NCBI RefSeq assembly: GCF_024347335.1
Contig: NZ_AP025463.1
Coordinates: 2,108,001 to 2,172,000 of the forward strand
Source of the DNA: Vibrio celticus
GTDB lineage: Bacteria > Pseudomonadota > Gammaproteobacteria > Enterobacterales > Vibrionaceae
Direction of reading: 5' to 3'
DNA: 64,000 nt
The position numbers were made by a program, and so were the translations under genes. Under the pieces are notes generated by a model. The model was not told the DNA's origin and did not search any database. It was given only the letters and a program-made list of their open reading frames with translations. Of this stretch, positions 1 through 9,717 are shown piece after piece; within the stretch, counting starts at the first letter, position 1; each line of letters starts with the position of its first letter.

Positions 1-1226
1 TCAATCGGCAGTGGATACAGCTTTTTGCCGTGCTCGGTAATTTGATGGTCGGCGTTAATCGCTTCCATCGTCAGCAAGATTTGAGTTGCGCTGTTTAGCG
101 ACTTCTCAGGCATAGGATCGAGGAAAGACAGACTCTCAAGAGTCGCACCACAACATGCGGCCGCCAACATAGGTTCGGTCAGCTCTTCACGCTGCAATTC
201 AGGAGGCGTAACCAATTCTAACGCTGCGTGTTCGCCATACAAACGGACACAAACGCCGTCCATTACCCTACCCGCACGACCCGCGCGTTGTTTGGCACTA
301 GCGCGTGATATGGATTTCAACATTAAGGTGGTTCTGCCGTTGCGTTGAACGGTGCGTCTTTCCAATCCTGAATCTATGACCACGCCAATATCAGGAATGG
401 TTAATGAGGTTTCCGCAACGTTTGTAGCAAGGATGACCTTTCTCAGACCATCACCTTCAATATTGGTATTCCGACCCGATAACGCTAAATCTCGCTCCTT
501 GTCACTGACCGACGCATGCAATTTAACGACTTGGATATCTGGATTCTTTGCCAAGGCTTGTTCACATTGCACGATCTCTTTTTTACCCGGCAGAAAAACC
601 AACATATCGCCATGTGAAGCAATCAGTTGATGATTCACTTCTTCCGCGATGCTCTGTTCTAGATGTCGACTATCAGGCAGTGTTCTGGATTCATTCGCTC
701 GGTGCTCAATCTCCACTTGATAAGTACGCCCTTCACAGCTTATGCGATTCGCATCCAAATACTGAGCAAGGCGCTCACCCTCAATGGTTGCTGATGTGAT
801 CACTAAACGATGACTCGCTTTTTGTTTCAGAATCGCCACCAGCAAGTCGATATCCCAGCGCCTCTCGTGAAACTCATCCACCACAATTACATCAAAGCCA
901 GCGAGTCCATCTTCTGATAACCAACGCAGCGCGATACCGGGTGTCACAAAAACAACGTCAGTTTGCTCGTTATATTCCGATTCGAGCTTAATCGCATAGC
1001 CCACTTTGCTACCAAGCTTCTCGCCCGATTGTTGTGCGAGATATTTAGCCAGTGAAGTACACGCGATGCGTCTTGGTTCAACCACCAGAACTCGCCCATG
1101 TTGGGAAGCCCAAATTGGCAACCGCGTAGATTTACCTGATCCGGTTTCAGCCTCTACTACAAGGTGAGAATTAACGATTTGTTGGTGGAATACATTTTGA
1201 TAAGCATCGATGGGAAGTAATGACAT
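1..1226 (-). CDS. DEAH-box ATP-dependent RNA helicase, HrpB-like (3' part cut by window edge)
   Basis: Minus-strand frame open from an ATG at 1226 to the window edge, so about 408 N-terminal residues are visible and the C-terminus is missing. Superfamily 2 motifs appear in order: motif I AETGSGKST near residue 25, the DEAH-family variant DEFHER near 120, SATIEG near 150, and a late NVAETSLTIPDIGVVID followed by QRAGRAGR, which is motif VI. This is the architecture of the HrpA/HrpB RNA helicase group. The start close to motif I and the absence of a long N-terminal region fit HrpB-type proteins better than HrpA, but I cannot assign the exact paralogue from the fragment. It would unwind or remodel RNA in the cytoplasm. 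It is divergent from the malic enzyme gene with a 184-bp gap. Confidence 0.85.
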   Translation of the reverse strand, partial: MSLLPIDAYQNVFHQQIVNSHLVVEAETGSGKSTRLPIWASQHGRVLVVEPRRIACTSLAKYLAQQSGEKLGSKVGYAIKLESEYNEQTDVVFVTPGIALRWLSEDGLAGFDVIVVDEFHERRWDIDLLVAILKQKASHRLVITSATIEGERLAQYLDANRISCEGRTYQVEIEHRANESRTLPDSRHLEQSIAEEVNHQLIASHGDMLVFLPGKKEIVQCEQALAKNPDIQVVKLHASVSDKERDLALSGRNTNIEGDGLRKVILATNVAETSLTIPDIGVVIDSGLERRTVQRNGRTTLMLKSISRASAKQRAGRAGRVMDGVCVRLYGEHAALELVTPPELQREELTEPMLAAACCGATLESLSFLDPMPEKSLNSATQILLTMEAINADHQITEHGKKLYPLPI

Positions 1227-1410
1227 AAAAAGGGAGCGTCGCGAAAAAGTGTGAGCAAAGTATAACGAATTATCGTGTTGAAATTCGATAAGTGTGGGGC
1301 AGAGGTAAGAATATCATTTTGTTTGCTCAGATCGCGGAGAAACTATTTACAATTGAATAACTAAACCGTTATCATTTTTCAGTTACTCTTTCTCCCATAT
1401 TAGGCATCCA

Positions 1411-3099
1411 ATGAACAACGATAAACGCCCTCTATATATCCCTTATGCTGGTCCTGCTCTACTAAGTACCCCTCTTCTAAACAAAGGCAGCGCATTCTCT
1501 GCTGAAGAGCGCAGTTCTTTCAACCTTGAAGGTTTGTTACCGGAAACAACCGAAACAATCCAAGAGCAAGTAGGACGTGCATACAAACAATATTGTAACT
1601 TCGAAAGTGATATGGATAAGCATATCTACCTTCGTAACATCCAAGACACTAATGAAACGCTTTTTTATCGTTTAGTTCAAAACCACATCTCTGAAATGAT
1701 GCCTATCATTTACACGCCAACGGTTGGCGCAGCATGTGAGAACTTCTCAAATATTTACCGTCGTGGTCGTGGTCTGTTTATTTCATACCCGAACCGTGAC
1801 CGTATCGATGATCTACTGAATAATGCGACAAACCACAACGTTAAAGTTATCGTGGTTACGGATGGTGAGCGCATTCTTGGTTTGGGAGACCAAGGCATCG
1901 GTGGCATGGGTATTCCAATTGGTAAGCTAGCACTTTACACAGCGTGTGGCGGCATTAGCCCAGCTTACATGCTACCAATCGTGCTCGATGTGGGTACCAA
2001 CAACCCTCAACGTCTTGCTGACCCAATGTACATGGGCTGGCGTCACCCTCGTATCACAGGTGCTGACTACGATGCATTCGTTGAAGAGTTCATCCAAGCG
2101 GTTCAACGCCGTTGGCCTGATGCATTAGTTCAGTTCGAGGATTTCGCACAAAAGAACGCAATGCCACTGCTTGAGCGTTACAAAGATCGCATCTGTTGTT
2201 TCAACGATGACATCCAAGGCACTGCAGCCGTAACGGTTGGCTCTCTACTTGCAGCATGTAAAGCAGCAAACAGCAAACTGTCAGATCAGCGTATTACCTT
2301 CTTAGGTGCGGGTTCTGCAGGTTGTGGTATTGCTGAAGCTATCATTGCTCAAATGGTGTCTGAAGGTATCAGCGATGCACAAGCTCGCTCTCAAGTTTAC
2401 ATGGTTGACCGTTGGGGTCTGCTACAGGAAGGCATGCAAAACCTACTTGATTTCCAACAGCGTCTTGTTCAAACCAACGAAAACACTAAAGACTGGGAAA
2501 GCGACGGCACTGGTTTCTCTCTACTGGACGTTGTTCGCCACGCGAAGCCAACCGTATTGGTTGGTGTATCTGGTGCTCCAGGTCTATTCAGTAAAGAAGT
2601 CATCAAAGAGATGAACCTGCACTGTGAACGCCCTATCGTGTTCCCACTGTCTAACCCAACAAGCCGTGTTGAAGCGACACCAAACGACATTATTCGTTGG
2701 ACTGATGGCCAAGCACTTGTTGCGACAGGTAGCCCATTTGAGCCAGTAGTTCACAATGGCACGACTTACCCAATCGCTCAGTGTAACAACAGCTACATCT
2801 TCCCAGGTATTGGCCTTGGTGTATTAGCTGTGAATGCTTCACGCATCACTGACGAAATGCTAATGGAATCAAGCCGTGCACTTGCAACGTGTTCTCCACT
2901 AGCAATCAATGGCACAGGCGCTCTACTTCCACCATTAGAAGAAATCCACACGGTATCGAAGAAGATTGCTCTTGCTGTTGGTAAGAAGGCGATTGAACAG
3001 GGCGTTGCTCTAGAGATCACTGAAGAAGCACTGCAACAAGCGATTGACCAGCACTTCTGGCAGCCAGTTTACCGTCGCTACAAGCGCACGGCATTCTAA
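1411..3099 (+). CDS. maeA: NAD-dependent malic enzyme (oxaloacetate-decarboxylating)
   Basis: 562 residues, the usual length of bacterial NAD malic enzyme (SfcA/MaeA). It converts malate to pyruvate and CO2 with reduction of NAD, linking the TCA cycle to pyruvate. The N-terminal malic domain carries the signature MPIIYTPTVGAACENF with the general-acid tyrosine and the RGLFIS stretch. The metal site shows as FEDFAQKNA and CFNDDIQGTA. The Rossmann domain has GAGSAGCGIAEAI near residue 305 and ends with FPLSNPTSRVEATP and SPFEPV. ATG at 1411 is the first good start and leaves a clear upstream intergenic region. The gene is monocistronic and ends at a rho-independent terminator 48 bp downstream. 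The family assignment is secure; the NAD preference is inferred from overall similarity to MaeA. Confidence 0.95.
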   Translation: MNNDKRPLYIPYAGPALLSTPLLNKGSAFSAEERSSFNLEGLLPETTETIQEQVGRAYKQYCNFESDMDKHIYLRNIQDTNETLFYRLVQNHISEMMPIIYTPTVGAACENFSNIYRRGRGLFISYPNRDRIDDLLNNATNHNVKVIVVTDGERILGLGDQGIGGMGIPIGKLALYTACGGISPAYMLPIVLDVGTNNPQRLADPMYMGWRHPRITGADYDAFVEEFIQAVQRRWPDALVQFEDFAQKNAMPLLERYKDRICCFNDDIQGTAAVTVGSLLAACKAANSKLSDQRITFLGAGSAGCGIAEAIIAQMVSEGISDAQARSQVYMVDRWGLLQEGMQNLLDFQQRLVQTNENTKDWESDGTGFSLLDVVRHAKPTVLVGVSGAPGLFSKEVIKEMNLHCERPIVFPLSNPTSRVEATPNDIIRWTDGQALVATGSPFEPVVHNGTTYPIAQCNNSYIFPGIGLGVLAVNASRITDEMLMESSRALATCSPLAINGTGALLPPLEEIHTVSKKIALAVGKKAIEQGVALEITEEALQQAIDQHFWQPVYRRYKRTAF

Positions 3100-3146
3100 T
3101 AAAGCGTGCTGTACTTTGAATAAAGAGCGTTAACTCCTCTTCTAAG

Positions 3147-3174
3147 AGCCTCTGCCATTGCAGGGGCTTTTTTC
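3147..3174 (+). terminator. Rho-independent terminator of maeA
   Basis: Nine-base-pair stem (3147-3155 with 3160-3168, one G-U pair), loop CATT, then a run of six T. It lies 48 bp after the malic enzyme stop and separates that gene from sanA. Confidence 0.9.
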
Positions 3175-3271
3175 TTTACACTGTCTTGTCTTTTTAACTG
3201 ATTTTTCTCATTTTTATTTGGTATTATCGAGCACTCAAAAATTAATGCTCAGTCAAAGGACCATACCGAGA

Positions 3272-4072
3272 GTGAAATTTGATTCTCACATTATCCGTAG
3301 CTACTTAAATAAAGCTTACAAAAAACTGCAAGGTTTTCTGTTTGGCGCTTTCCTCGTGTTCTTAGTAGGCAGCGCTGCGGTTATTGCAATCGATTATTGG
3401 GTTTCATGGCAAGCGGAAGATCGCATCATCTACGATATTGATGAAGTGCCCGAGCTTGAGGTCGCCGTTGTGCTTGGCACGAGCAAATATTTGGGTCGTA
3501 CACTCAACGATTATTATAAGCACCGAATCGAAGCCGCGATTGAGCTCTTCGACCGTGAAAAAGTCGACCAGTTTCTGTTAAGTGGCGATAACGCTCATCG
3601 CTCTTACAATGAGCCGTGGACGATGAAGCGCGACTTGTTGAAAGCGGGTGTCCCCGATGAACGCATCAATCTAGATTACGCAGGTTTTAGAACCTTGGAC
3701 TCGATTGTTCGCGCTAAAAAGATATTCGATACTGATAATTTTCTGATCATCACTCAGAAATTCCACTGTGAAAGAGCGCTCTTCATCGCCAATTCTTACG
3801 ATATTCATGCGCAGTGTTTGGCAGTTTCAGGGCCAACCCACCATTCGGGAACCTCAATACGTTTACGTGAAGTGTTTGCGCGCACCAAAGCATTCCTTGA
3901 TCTGTATATTATGGGGACAACGCCAAAGTTCCTTGGACCTAAAGAGCCGATTCAACCCAGTCCAAAACCGGAATCATTTCCGATCCCAAACCCTATGACT
4001 GACCCCACTGTAAACCCTGCTGTAGACCCTACAACAAGCCCGATTGCAGACCCAGCAGAGACCGATGTGTAG
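3272..4072 (+). CDS. sanA: SanA-like DUF218 / YdcF-fold membrane protein
   Basis: A single N-terminal membrane helix is followed by a DUF218 domain with the SanA signatures VVLGTSKYLGR, LSGDNAHRSYNEP, DYAGFRTLDSI and ITQKFHCERALFIA. E. coli SanA affects envelope permeability (vancomycin exclusion at high temperature); its biochemical activity is unknown. The frame stays open back into the maeA terminator, so the longest start is not credible. I prefer GTG at 3272, with AAAGGA at 3255-3260, giving 266 residues. ATG at 3245 (275 residues) is the alternative. The last 40 or so residues are an unusual Pro/Asp/Thr tail with repeated DPT/NP units that E. coli SanA lacks; it follows the conserved FLGP and may be disordered. 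Confidence 0.85.
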   Translation: MKFDSHIIRSYLNKAYKKLQGFLFGAFLVFLVGSAAVIAIDYWVSWQAEDRIIYDIDEVPELEVAVVLGTSKYLGRTLNDYYKHRIEAAIELFDREKVDQFLLSGDNAHRSYNEPWTMKRDLLKAGVPDERINLDYAGFRTLDSIVRAKKIFDTDNFLIITQKFHCERALFIANSYDIHAQCLAVSGPTHHSGTSIRLREVFARTKAFLDLYIMGTTPKFLGPKEPIQPSPKPESFPIPNPMTDPTVNPAVDPTTSPIADPAETDV

Positions 4073-4269
4073 AAAACTACACATTTTGAATTTGTTGCCT
4101 CACACTTCCCCATTGTTAAGCAAAAACACACCAACACTCCTTTATTAACTTGAGTAACATTCTTCCAACAAAGTCTGACCCTACATCAAGCTATATACCT
4201 CGAAAATAATAAGCACAACTCAATGAAGTCGTGCACCAATACAACGAGGATAAACAAAAGGAGCGTCTT

Positions 4270-5640
4270 ATGACGGCACTTGTTACTACACTGAAACACT
4301 GGTTGTTTACCCGCAACAGCATGATATTAATTGGTAATTTCACGCTATTTGCAGTTTTGCTCAATACCCTGCCATTCGAAGCGCAAGTGAATACAGGTTT
4401 AAGTATTCTCGTGTTCGTTGCCATTCTATGGTTAACAGAAGCTATCCACGTCAGCATCACCGCTTTACTCGTTCCCCTACTGGCTGTCTTGTTTGGTGTA
4501 TTCAACACGCCCGCAGCGCTGGCTAACTTTTCAAACCCGATCATCTTCTTATTCATGGGTGGCTTCGCATTAGCCGCTGCACTGAACAAGCAAGAGCTAG
4601 ATAAAGCGATAGCTGACAAAGTGCTGCTGATAGCAAAAGGCAGAATGTCGGTCGCTGTGTTCATGTTGTTCGGTGTGAGCGCGGGTCTATCGATGTGGAT
4701 CTCAAACACAGCCACCACAGCAATGATGCTTCCTCTTGTTCTTGGCATCATGAACAAAGTTGACCAAAGTAAAGACCGCAACACCTACGTGTTCGTACTA
4801 TTGGGTATCGCTTACTGTGCTTCAATCGGTGGTATCGCAACCTTGGTTGGTAGCCCACCAAACGCAATTGCAGCGGCAGAAGTTGGTTTGAGCTTCACAG
4901 AGTGGATGGCACTTGGCCTACCTATCTCAATGATCTTACTGCCAATCGCGATGATTATTCTTTACGTGATGACTAAGCCGAAGCTTGACCACAAATTCGA
5001 GCTAGACCATGCCCCAGTTGAGTGGACAAACAGCAAGAAAATCACACTGTCTATCTTCCTTCTAACCGTAACGCTTTGGATATTCGGTAAACCAATCAAC
5101 GCAATGATTGGCGGATTCTCTAAATTTGATAGCTTAGTAGCGATTGGCGCAATTGTACTGCTTGGCGCTTCTAGAGCGGTAGAATGGAAAGACGTTGAGA
5201 AAACAACGGACTGGGGTGTACTTATCCTGTTCGGCGGCGGTATCTGTTTAAGTAACATTCTGAAAGCGACAGGAACCAGCGTATTCCTAGCACACTCACT
5301 AAGCGGATTTTTAGAAACAGCTGGCGTACTGCTTACGATTCTAGCCGTGGTAGCGTTCGTGGTATTCCTTACGGAATTTGCGAGTAACACAGCGAGTGCG
5401 GCATTGCTTGTTCCTGTATTCGCGACCATTGCTGAAGCGCTGGGTATGTCGCCGGTTATCTTGTCTGCGCTGATTGCGGTTGCTGCATCTTGTGCCTTCA
5501 TGCTGCCAGTTGCGACACCACCTAACGCAATCGTGTTTGGCTCGGGTCACATCAAGCAGAAAGAGATGATGCGAATCGGTATGGTGTTGAACCTAGTTTG
5601 TATCCTAGTTCTGACTCTGTTCGCTTGGATCTTCTGGTAA
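4270..5640 (+). CDS. SLC13/DASS family anion transporter
   Basis: 456 residues from ATG 4270, which has a strong AAGGAG six bases upstream; an upstream in-frame ATG at 4231 has no such site. It is a multi-pass inner-membrane carrier with about eleven hydrophobic segments. The two halves each carry the SNT motif that coordinates substrate and sodium in the divalent anion:sodium symporters: SNTATTAMMLP in the first half and SNTASAALLVP in the second, each followed by a Pro-rich turn (GSPPNAIA and ATPPNAIV). Likely substrates are di- or tricarboxylates (succinate, malate, citrate) or sulfate; the sequence alone does not decide. It is a single gene ending before a plus-strand terminator. Confidence 0.9.
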   Translation: MTALVTTLKHWLFTRNSMILIGNFTLFAVLLNTLPFEAQVNTGLSILVFVAILWLTEAIHVSITALLVPLLAVLFGVFNTPAALANFSNPIIFLFMGGFALAAALNKQELDKAIADKVLLIAKGRMSVAVFMLFGVSAGLSMWISNTATTAMMLPLVLGIMNKVDQSKDRNTYVFVLLGIAYCASIGGIATLVGSPPNAIAAAEVGLSFTEWMALGLPISMILLPIAMIILYVMTKPKLDHKFELDHAPVEWTNSKKITLSIFLLTVTLWIFGKPINAMIGGFSKFDSLVAIGAIVLLGASRAVEWKDVEKTTDWGVLILFGGGICLSNILKATGTSVFLAHSLSGFLETAGVLLTILAVVAFVVFLTEFASNTASAALLVPVFATIAEALGMSPVILSALIAVAASCAFMLPVATPPNAIVFGSGHIKQKEMMRIGMVLNLVCILVLTLFAWIFW

Positions 5641-5716
5641 GCACGAACGTCCTATAAGCGCATACTTACAGGAATGCTCCCCCTAAACTGGTTGAACTTC
5701 CCCCGGTTCAACCAAG

Positions 5717-5757
5717 ACAAAAATGCCCGTTCAGCGTAAGCAAGCACTGAACGGGCA
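5717..5757 (-). terminator. Inverted repeat with minus-strand T run
   Basis: Perfect 11-bp arms (5724-5734 and 5747-5757) with a 12-base loop. On the minus strand the stem is followed by five T. It could be a back-up terminator for the diguanylate cyclase transcript coming from the right. Confidence 0.55.
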
Positions 5758-5786
5758 CATAAAAACAAGAAACGCTTTTCCCTTTT

Positions 5787-5815
5787 GGTGGCCCCGCGCT
5801 ACCTTTTTTGTTTTT
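5787..5815 (+). terminator. Rho-independent terminator of the SLC13 transporter
   Basis: Six-pair stem GGTGGC/GCTACC with a five-base loop, then TTTTTTG and five more T on the plus strand. Confidence 0.75.
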
Positions 5816-5835
5816 GGCTTTTGGGAGAAGAACCA

Positions 5836-5863
5836 TAAAAACGCCACATATGCACATGTGGCT
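5836..5863 (-). terminator. Rho-independent terminator of the GGDEF gene
   Basis: Seven-pair stem GCCACAT/ATGTGGC (5843-5849 with 5856-5862), followed on the minus strand by GTTTTTAT. It lies about 30 bp beyond the stop of the minus-strand cyclase gene. Confidence 0.75.
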
Positions 5864-5890
5864 TATAAACTCATCAAAACAATTTTCAGA

Positions 5891-7186
5891 TTAGTGACTC
5901 AAGATCACCTGATTTCGACCTGAATGCTTCGCTTGATATAAAGCTTCATCGGCACGAGCTATGGTCTCAGTCACCCGCTCTTGTTTCATCTCAGCGATAC
6001 CAATACTGCATGTCAGTGGATCGCCATGAACCCAAAGGTGCTGGCTAACTAAGAGTCGGATTTTCTCAGCCTTTCTTTGTGCTTCGCCAAGATCAGTCTC
6101 CGGGCAAAAAACAATAAACTCTTCACCACCCCACCTCACCAACTTGTCGGTAGCGCTGATCGAACTGCCCACCACCATGCTGAACTCACGTAGAATATGG
6201 TCACCCATTTGGTGTCCGTACTTGTCATTCACGCTCTTGAAGTAGTCGATATCGAGATACAACATGCCCAGCTTGCCATGTCCTTGCTTCACATGTTGTG
6301 ACTGCATTTTCAACCAATCACGAATCGCGTGTCGGTTTAGTATTCCGGTTAACTCATCACGATGGGCCATCTCTGAAAACTCAAAATTCTGTTCTCTCAG
6401 TGCGCGATTGACGTTCTTTAAGTGGTGATGTCTTTTCTCTGCGATCACCATGCGTTTTCTTGAACGGTTTAACTCTGACAGCAAGAATACGGTGCCCGTG
6501 CCCACCCACACAAACAGTAGGATCATGAACAAGCTTTCTGCGGTGATATACGAACCTTCGAACTCAATACTGCGGATGACGATTCTATGATGACCAAGCT
6601 TCGCCCCAGACGCAGTAGCAAACTCAACCATATTCACATTCGAAAACTCAGGGGCCGAATGCTCTAACGCGATGTCGTTATCAGCTAACCACCATGTCAT
6701 TACTTGCAGGTTTTTGATCGGGATTTCAATCACACCACCATCAACGCCTGGAGAAAACTCCATCCCGTTGTATTTATGCGTGTACTCGTCATCAGGAACC
6801 GAATAAGCAGGATTATAATTACGCAGGTAAGTTCGCAAACGACCGCTAGAATCGGCCTCCGCATGGTAATCAATATTGACTCTAAAGGTGTGGTACTGAG
6901 AAAGGTCAAGGCCAGTGGTAATGTCTGGGTTGATACGAATCGATAGGCCGCAATAAGGCCACGGATACTCAGACTTTTTAAGCTCACAGTCGAGAATATA
7001 CTGGCCATTTTGATAAGATAATTGGGACGTACTGACGCCTCTATCCGCTTGATCGCTGGTCGCGATAAACTCATATTTATCAGGGGTAATTGCCGTTATC
7101 ACACGATTTCCACTCACACGGTAATACTGGACAATCGCCAGCGTCGTGATAACTAAAAAGATGACTATTTTATGGATCCACTTCAC
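5891..7186 (-). CDS. Membrane-anchored GGDEF diguanylate cyclase
   Basis: 431 residues. An N-terminal hydrophobic helix (about residues 6-22) is followed by a roughly 180-residue periplasmic region of unrecognised fold, a second membrane helix (LFMILLFVWVGTGTVFLL, about 225-242), a short coiled-coil linker and a C-terminal GGDEF domain. The active site reads RWGGEEFIVF, with the metal-binding LDIDYFKSVND upstream, so synthesis of cyclic di-GMP from GTP is expected. The residues where the RxxD inhibitory site would sit read SATD, so product inhibition at the I-site is probably absent. The periplasmic region presumably senses an unknown ligand. No partner gene is adjacent. Confidence 0.9.
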   Translation of the reverse strand: MKWIHKIVIFLVITTLAIVQYYRVSGNRVITAITPDKYEFIATSDQADRGVSTSQLSYQNGQYILDCELKKSEYPWPYCGLSIRINPDITTGLDLSQYHTFRVNIDYHAEADSSGRLRTYLRNYNPAYSVPDDEYTHKYNGMEFSPGVDGGVIEIPIKNLQVMTWWLADNDIALEHSAPEFSNVNMVEFATASGAKLGHHRIVIRSIEFEGSYITAESLFMILLFVWVGTGTVFLLSELNRSRKRMVIAEKRHHHLKNVNRALREQNFEFSEMAHRDELTGILNRHAIRDWLKMQSQHVKQGHGKLGMLYLDIDYFKSVNDKYGHQMGDHILREFSMVVGSSISATDKLVRWGGEEFIVFCPETDLGEAQRKAEKIRLLVSQHLWVHGDPLTCSIGIAEMKQERVTETIARADEALYQAKHSGRNQVILSH

Positions 7187-7490
7187 ATCTAAGCTTCCGG
7201 CTTAAGGTCCCTATAGTTGGGATTTCACGATAGAAAATAAGTTAGGTAAATTAGTGATCTTAATTCCAATAATTTACTAAAAAACGTTATATCACGCCTG
7301 AACAAAATGTCATACCATAATTTTGAGCGAGTGTTTGCTCATCAATTATCCATCGCAATAATCAAGTAATATTGCGTATAAAAACAGGCCCTATTTGTTA
7401 TACTCATCGCATAATCATCGTTAACCGTATCGCCTGTTCACAAGGCGAGCGAGTGGACGAAATAATAATCAAAATACAACGAGTAATGTC
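7187..7490. other. Divergent intergenic region, no gene seen
   Basis: AT-rich 304-bp spacer between the divergent GGDEF and DUF2797 genes. It must hold both promoters, but I cannot place them with confidence and see no long inverted repeat. Confidence 0.6.
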
Positions 7491-8315
7491 ATGTCTTTAT
7501 TAGCAAAAGGTACACTCAAGAAAATGAGTGCTTCGCTCGATGGTGCGGTTACCTACCGTTTACCTGTCGGTGAAGAGTTTGTAGAGCTAAACCCTCTGAT
7601 TGGTAAAACCATCAACCTCACTCACACCGGTAATATTTTTTGTTGTTCGTGTGGTAAGAAAACCAAGAAAAGCTACTCTCAAGGCCACTGTTTTGTGTGC
7701 ATGAAAAAGCTAGCAAGTTGCGACATGTGCATCATGAAGCCAGAGACTTGCCACTACGATGAAGGCACTTGTCGTGAGCCTCAATGGGGTGAAGAGAACT
7801 GCATGGTTGATCACTTCGTTTACCTATCGAACACATCAAGCCTAAAGGTGGGTATCACTCGTCACACTCAAATCCCTACCCGTTGGATTGATCAAGGCGC
7901 GACTCAAGGTTTGCCTATCTTGAAGGTAAAAACACGTCAGATTTCTGGCCTGATCGAAGTAGAGTTGGCAAAGCACATTGCTGACAAAACCAACTGGCGC
8001 ACGCTGCTTAAAGGCGACGGCGACGATATGGAGTTGGTAGAAAAAGCCAAAGAACTGTTGCCATTGGTTGAAGATAAAATCCAAGAGATCAGAGCGAAGT
8101 TTGGTGACGATGCTATCGAGATTCTGAGCGAAAACATCACTTCACTGAGCTACCCAGTTGAGCAGCACCCAGTGAAGATTTTGTCGCATAACTTTGATAA
8201 GAACCCTGAAGTGACAGGCGTACTTCAAGGCATTAAAGGTCAATACCTTATCCTGGATACTGGTGTGATTAACATCCGTAAATTTGGTTCTTACGAAGTG
8301 GAAGTGTCTGCATAA
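7491..8315 (+). CDS. DUF2797 domain protein with a cysteine-rich putative zinc site
   Basis: 274 residues matching the DUF2797 family common in gamma-proteobacteria. Residues about 50-100 carry paired cysteines (FCCSCGKKT, CFVCMKKL, CDMCIMKPETC, GTCREPQWGEENCM) that very likely bind zinc. The conserved DHFVYLSNTSSLKVGITR follows, whose VGITR stretch recalls GIY-YIG-like folds, although I see no complete nuclease active site. Function is not established for the family. ATG 7491 is preceded by a purine-rich ACGAG. It is a single gene closed by a strong terminator. Confidence 0.85.
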   Translation: MSLLAKGTLKKMSASLDGAVTYRLPVGEEFVELNPLIGKTINLTHTGNIFCCSCGKKTKKSYSQGHCFVCMKKLASCDMCIMKPETCHYDEGTCREPQWGEENCMVDHFVYLSNTSSLKVGITRHTQIPTRWIDQGATQGLPILKVKTRQISGLIEVELAKHIADKTNWRTLLKGDGDDMELVEKAKELLPLVEDKIQEIRAKFGDDAIEILSENITSLSYPVEQHPVKILSHNFDKNPEVTGVLQGIKGQYLILDTGVINIRKFGSYEVEVSA

Positions 8316-8394
8316 CTTGTAGAACTTAAACGTTTCTTATAGTTAGAGGCGTTTCTTATAGTGAGAAGCGCTTAGTGAATAGCCAAAAACTAAA

Positions 8395-8428
8395 ATGCCT
8401 TCAAGTGATGACTTGAGGGCATTTTTTG
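8395..8428 (+). terminator. Rho-independent terminator of the DUF2797 gene
   Basis: Twelve-pair stem (8395-8406 with 8411-8422, one G-U pair), four-base loop, then six T. The A run on the left suggests it may also serve the converging minus-strand gene. Confidence 0.9.
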
Positions 8429-8466
8429 TTGTCGATTCTATTCGCTTTCGGTGACGATTTTAGGCG

Positions 8467-9717
8467 TTAGAGCGCAACCACATCTCCGTCTACACAATTC
8501 TTGCCGTTGGCTTTCGCGCGATAGAGAGATTGATCGGTTAAATTCACGAGTGCATCAATCGTGACACCATCTTCACAGGCTCGACTATCACTGATTCCGA
8601 TACTGACACTCGAATTAAACCGTAACTGTTCATCGATTCTGAATTCAACTTGATTGAACTGTTGGCGAATCTCTTCTGACACCTGGAGTGCTGTTTCAAG
8701 AGACGCATTTGGGATAAATATAATGAACTCTTCACCACCCCAACGGCCTGCTACTCCGCCGACTTTCTCGGCACTGCGCTTAGTAATATTAGCCAAAGCG
8801 CAAATGACCTCATCACCAACCATATGACCGTAAGTGTCATTAGTCGACTTAAAATCATCGATATCTAGCAACATACACACAAGGTAGCTATTAGATGACA
8901 TATGCTCTCTCAACCACTCATAAATCGCTCTGCGGTTTAGTAAGTCGGTCATTTCATCGTAGTTCGCTTGGTGAACCAACTGCTTTTCCAACATCACCTT
9001 TTGCGTCACATCTTCGAGCACAACCTGAACGGCTGGCTGACCTTTCCAAGTAATCGCATTGTCGTAAATATTGAAGAACCGATGAACGCCGTCAAAGCCA
9101 ATATTTTCAACCACGGTACTAGTACCTGACAACTCACCCGACACGATCGCGTGATAGTGCTTGCTGATGCCATCGGTATTCTGTTTTGGTACCAGTTCAA
9201 GGATAGAGTCCAGCTCTAATACTTGCTCGATGGAAGCCGCGCCTTGCATATTGACCCAAGATTGATTAACCATCAGCGGCTTGAAACCTCGGTGAACCAA
9301 GATGCCCTGCCCAGATTGCATGATCATGTCGTGATACATCTTATCTTGCTCAAGCACCGCTTTTTGCAGCTGAATCGCAGGGGAAAGATCGATAACCGTG
9401 ACTTGCAGTGCAGGTCTTCCCTGCCACTCCGTCACATGGTCGATAGAAAACACGGTGAACTCTCTGCCATTACGATCAACATTGGTATAGGTGTGAACCT
9501 GAGGGTCGCGTTGACCACTGACCGTTTCAAGGTAATTTTGATAAGCTAAAACATGGTAATCTTCTGAGATTAAATCTAGAAAGCTATCGATATTAGAAAC
9601 TAGTTCTTCGGGCGATTGGTATCCATAGATGCGAGCATAGTTAGCGTCAACACTCACTACATTCATATCTTGAATAGTTATTACACCGTACGTGGATTCG
9701 AAATTTATTGAAGACAT
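8467..9717 (-). CDS. PAS-PAS-GGDEF diguanylate cyclase (soluble)
   Basis: 416 residues from ATG 9717, which has GGAG six bases upstream; an in-frame TTG at 9723 is less likely. There is no signal peptide or membrane helix. Two PAS-like segments (about residues 10-125 and 130-245, each ending in a PAC-like VTxWxGxPAxQV strand) precede the GGDEF domain, whose active site reads GRWGGEEFIIF. LLDIDDFKSTND provides the metal-binding aspartates. Cyclic di-GMP synthesis is expected, controlled by whatever the PAS domains sense. No RxxD I-site is evident before GGEEF. The gene stands alone; its stop faces the DUF2797 terminator. Confidence 0.9.
   Translation of the reverse strand: MSSINFESTYGVITIQDMNVVSVDANYARIYGYQSPEELVSNIDSFLDLISEDYHVLAYQNYLETVSGQRDPQVHTYTNVDRNGREFTVFSIDHVTEWQGRPALQVTVIDLSPAIQLQKAVLEQDKMYHDMIMQSGQGILVHRGFKPLMVNQSWVNMQGAASIEQVLELDSILELVPKQNTDGISKHYHAIVSGELSGTSTVVENIGFDGVHRFFNIYDNAITWKGQPAVQVVLEDVTQKVMLEKQLVHQANYDEMTDLLNRRAIYEWLREHMSSNSYLVCMLLDIDDFKSTNDTYGHMVGDEVICALANITKRSAEKVGGVAGRWGGEEFIIFIPNASLETALQVSEEIRQQFNQVEFRIDEQLRFNSSVSIGISDSRACEDGVTIDALVNLTDQSLYRAKANGKNCVDGDVVAL

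Noticed and set aside
5690..5712. GGTTGAAC/GTTCAACC hairpin after the SLC13 gene as its terminator
   Set aside because: No T run follows on the plus strand; the hairpin at 5787 is a better terminator.
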